Below, piece by piece: positions 61,583-64,000 of a stretch of DNA of 64,000 nt. The position numbers and the translations under genes are program-made. The notes beneath the pieces were generated by a model, which had not been told where the DNA came from, did no database searches, and was given only the letters and a program-made list of their open reading frames with translations. Each line of letters opens with the position of its first letter. Position 1 is the first letter of the stretch. Location: NCBI RefSeq assembly GCF_038595055.1, contig NZ_CP152002.1, positions 1,594,501-1,658,500 on the forward strand, in the 5' to 3' direction. This DNA is from Paenibacillus sp. FSL R7-0345 (GTDB lineage: Bacteria > Bacillota > Bacilli > Paenibacillales > Paenibacillaceae).

Positions 61583-63970
61583 ATGATAAGAGCATCTGAA
61601 GATAATCAGTATTATGAGCTGTCGAGTCCGACAATTCTGCCCAAGGCTTCGGGCTTCCTGTGGAATGAGCAGATGATGATCCATGTGAACTGCCGGGGGT
61701 ATGCGGTGGCCCAGTTTATGCAGCCGGAGCCGGCGAAGTATTCGTATGCACCGAATCTGGAGGCCAAAACCTTCATGCAGCCGGAGCAGCCCTATTATGC
61801 CCATCATCCCGGCCGGTTTGTTTATGTAAAGGATGAGGAGAGTGGTGAACTGTTTTCTGCTCCGTACGAGCCTGTCCGCATGCCTTCGGATCACTACACC
61901 TTTGCTGTAGGCAAACATAATATTGTCTGGAAAATAGAGAAGAACGGCATCGCCATTGAAATGACGCTGAGCCTGCCTAAAAATGAGCCGATGGAGCTGT
62001 GGCGGGTGAAGGTGACTAATCTGTCCTCCGCCCCCAGAAAAATCAGTATCTATCCCTATTTCACCATCGGCTATATGTCCTGGATGAACCAGTCCGGCGA
62101 GTATAAGGAAGCCCTGCAGGGAATTGTCGCTACAGCGGTTACTCCGTATCAGAAATATCAGGACTACGATAAGATTAAACATCTGAAGGACAAGACGTTC
62201 CTGCTTGCCGATCAGGCTCCCCATGCCTGGGAGATTAATCAGGAAGCTTTTGAAGGAGAGGGTGGAATCGGCTCACCGTCAGCACTCAAAAGCGAACTCC
62301 TCGCTAAAGGAGAAGCACGTTATGAAACGCCCGTTGCGGTTCTTCAGTACAGCATCGGCCTGGCCCCGGGTGAAGAAAGAGAATACCGTTTCGTGTTTGG
62401 ACCCGCTCATGATGAGCAGGACATTGCAGACATCCGCCAGCGGCTGTTCCTGGATACCAACGCAGCTGGTGAAGACGGATTTGTGCTCGCCGAGCAGGAA
62501 TATGCGGAATACATCAAGGAAGGCAGAGGTGTCATCGAAATCACCACTCCGGATGCGGATCTTGACAATCTCGTAAATCACTGGCTCCCCCGGCAGATGT
62601 ACTATCACGGGCAGACGAACCGCCTGACGACAGATCCCCAGACCCGGAATTATCTGCAGGATAATATGGGGATGAGCTATATTAAGCCGCAGACAGCGAG
62701 AGGGGCGTTCCTGACAGCCTTAAGCCAGCAAAATGTAAGTGGAGCTATGCCGGACGGCATTATTTTGCATGAAGCAGCTGAACTGAAATATATTAACCAG
62801 GTGCCGCATACCGACCACTGTGTCTGGCTGCCGATCTGCCTCATTACCTATCTGGAGGAGACGGATGATTACAGCATTCTGGAAGAGATCATTCCATACT
62901 CGGGCGGCGGGGAAACAGGTACTGTCTTCGAGCACATTGACCGGGCCATGCACTGGCTGATCCATGAGCGGGATGAAAGAGGCCTGAATTATATTAATCA
63001 AGGCGACTGGTGTGACCCGATGAATATGGTCGGCTATAAAGGCACAGGCGTGTCCGGATGGCTGACGATAGCAACGGCGTATGCTTTTATGGTCTGGGCG
63101 GATATCTGCGAACACAGCGGCCGGCCGGAGAACGGAAAAGCATTCCGCCTGGCAGCGGATGAGACGAATGCGGTGGTCAATCAGTATTTCTGGGATGGCG
63201 AGTGGTATGCGCGGGGAATTACCGATGACAATGTAGTGTTCGGTATCAGCGAAGATAAGGAAGGCCGGATCTTCATTAATCCGCAGGGCTGGGCGCTGTT
63301 AAGCGGTGCGGCCGATGAGGAGAAACGGGAGAAGCTGATACATTCCGTCAGCGAACAGCTGGAAACCCCGTACGGTGTGGAAAAGCTGGCGCCCTCCTAT
63401 ACCGCGATGCGTGAAGATGTGGGCCGGGTAACACAAAAGCATCCGGGAACAGCCGAAAACGGGGCAGTCTATAACCACGCCGCAGCCTTTTATATCTATG
63501 GCCTGTATGCGGCGGGCGAGCAGGATAATGCCTACCGGCTGCTGCGCAAAATGATCCCGGGACCTGACATCGAGGACATCATCCGCCGGGGCCAGCTGCC
63601 TGTCTTCATTCCGAACTATTACCGCGGAGCGTACAGACAATTTCCGAAGACGGCCGGACGCTCCAGCCATCTTTTTAATACAGGAACTGTGCCGTGGGTA
63701 TACCGTTGTCTGATCGACGGCCTGTTCGGGCTGCAGGGTAACCGTGAAGGATTGCGGGTGCGGCCGCAGCTTCCTTCGGATTGGGATAAGGTTACGGTAA
63801 AACGTAACTTTAGAAACGCGCAGCTGCACATTGATATGAAACGTGAAGCCGGAGTTACAGCTACAGAGGTTTATCTCGACGGTGAGCTTATCCGGGATGG
63901 TGTTCTTAAAGGGCTGGAAGCCGGCGGGCAATATAATGTAATTGTTAAGCTTGCGGCGGCTAATGCCTGA
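61583..63970 (+). CDS. GH94-family glycoside phosphorylase
   Basis: This 795-residue cytoplasmic enzyme starts at ATG 61583, with a gtgagg site upstream. An N-terminal beta-sandwich (to about 270) precedes an (alpha/alpha)6 barrel. The catalytic aspartate lies in NQGDWCDPMNMVGYKGTGVSGW (about 477), in place of the DWND of cellobiose phosphorylases. The phosphate-binding C-terminal part has VFIPNYYRGAYRQFPKTAGRSSHLFNTGTVPW and GLRVRPQLPSDW. The family cleaves beta-glucosidic disaccharides with phosphate, saving ATP. The WCD variant and the sequence around it suggest a non-cellobiose acceptor; specificity is unknown. It stands alone behind the MITE-like element. Confidence 0.88.
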   Translation: MIRASEDNQYYELSSPTILPKASGFLWNEQMMIHVNCRGYAVAQFMQPEPAKYSYAPNLEAKTFMQPEQPYYAHHPGRFVYVKDEESGELFSAPYEPVRMPSDHYTFAVGKHNIVWKIEKNGIAIEMTLSLPKNEPMELWRVKVTNLSSAPRKISIYPYFTIGYMSWMNQSGEYKEALQGIVATAVTPYQKYQDYDKIKHLKDKTFLLADQAPHAWEINQEAFEGEGGIGSPSALKSELLAKGEARYETPVAVLQYSIGLAPGEEREYRFVFGPAHDEQDIADIRQRLFLDTNAAGEDGFVLAEQEYAEYIKEGRGVIEITTPDADLDNLVNHWLPRQMYYHGQTNRLTTDPQTRNYLQDNMGMSYIKPQTARGAFLTALSQQNVSGAMPDGIILHEAAELKYINQVPHTDHCVWLPICLITYLEETDDYSILEEIIPYSGGGETGTVFEHIDRAMHWLIHERDERGLNYINQGDWCDPMNMVGYKGTGVSGWLTIATAYAFMVWADICEHSGRPENGKAFRLAADETNAVVNQYFWDGEWYARGITDDNVVFGISEDKEGRIFINPQGWALLSGAADEEKREKLIHSVSEQLETPYGVEKLAPSYTAMREDVGRVTQKHPGTAENGAVYNHAAAFYIYGLYAAGEQDNAYRLLRKMIPGPDIEDIIRRGQLPVFIPNYYRGAYRQFPKTAGRSSHLFNTGTVPWVYRCLIDGLFGLQGNREGLRVRPQLPSDWDKVTVKRNFRNAQLHIDMKREAGVTATEVYLDGELIRDGVLKGLEAGGQYNVIVKLAAANA

Positions 63971-64000
63971 GTAACATAAAATGCCCAACCGGTTCCAGGG

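Noticed and set aside
61538..62224. Minus-strand open frame of 228 codons over the start of the GH94 gene
   Set aside because: It is antisense to a well-supported gene, has no family features and no Shine-Dalgarno. The similar 229-codon frame at 63299-63988 was rejected for the same reason.

Overview
The window looks like part of the chromosome of an endospore-forming Firmicute of the Paenibacillaceae, most likely Paenibacillus (inference). The signs are a complete sporulation sigma factor sigK with its pro-sequence, S-layer-homology (SLH) anchored exoenzymes, two YesM/YesN two-component systems paired with LplB/LplC-type sugar permeases and lipoprotein binding proteins, and frequent TTG/GTG starts behind strong Shine-Dalgarno sites. 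No rRNA, tRNA or CRISPR array was seen.

Region 1 (1-15200) is a rearranged accessory block anchored on sigK. An intact sigK is followed by a WapA-like system split into two separately secreted proteins (DNRLRE protein, then RHS/YD-repeat polymorphic toxin). Next come a multi-pass candidate immunity protein, a 59-codon membrane protein, a 5'-truncated second sigK, an orphan RHS core with an alternative C-terminal tip, a 3'-truncated transposase and a third sigK remnant. A lipoprotein and a decayed subtilisin fragment close the block. Further sigK scraps lie at 30841-30948 and 58434-58667, always beside other gene debris. The second copy is a mosaic: 212 bp are identical to the intact gene, and the next 81 codons carry about 40 synonymous changes and one replacement. 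A 24-bp sequence recurs at the 5' edges of two remnants and, inverted, upstream of the intact gene. I regard this sigK/RHS array as the most unusual content of the window.

Region 2 (15203-30608) is a carbohydrate utilisation locus. YesN and YesM are divergent from a lipoprotein binding protein and two permeases, followed by heparinase II/III-like, GH88 unsaturated uronyl hydrolase and GH42 beta-galactosidase genes. A convergent FAD-dependent oxidoreductase has a divergent AraC regulator. None of the enzymes has a signal peptide, so short uronic-acid-containing oligosaccharides are probably imported and broken down inside the cell.

Region 3 (30956-40291) holds a small membrane protein, an SLH-anchored amidase, a VOC protein, a decayed DinB gene, an ABC-2 exporter pair, and an operon of AraC regulator, OmpR-type response regulator and histidine kinase.

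Region 4 (40418-58390) is devoted to plant-type polysaccharides: a GH95-like enzyme, a GH36 alpha-galactosidase with a divergent AraC regulator, a second YesM/YesN pair, a second LplB/LplC/binding-protein transporter, a very large surface GH26 with carbohydrate-binding and SLH modules, and a cytoplasmic GH26. Together these suggest galactomannan use: surface cleavage, import, then removal of galactose and further mannan hydrolysis inside.

Region 5 (58391-64000) contains sigK and siderophore-ABC debris, an ECF sigma factor with its DUF4179 membrane partner, a 218-bp MITE-like palindromic element, and a GH94 glycoside phosphorylase.
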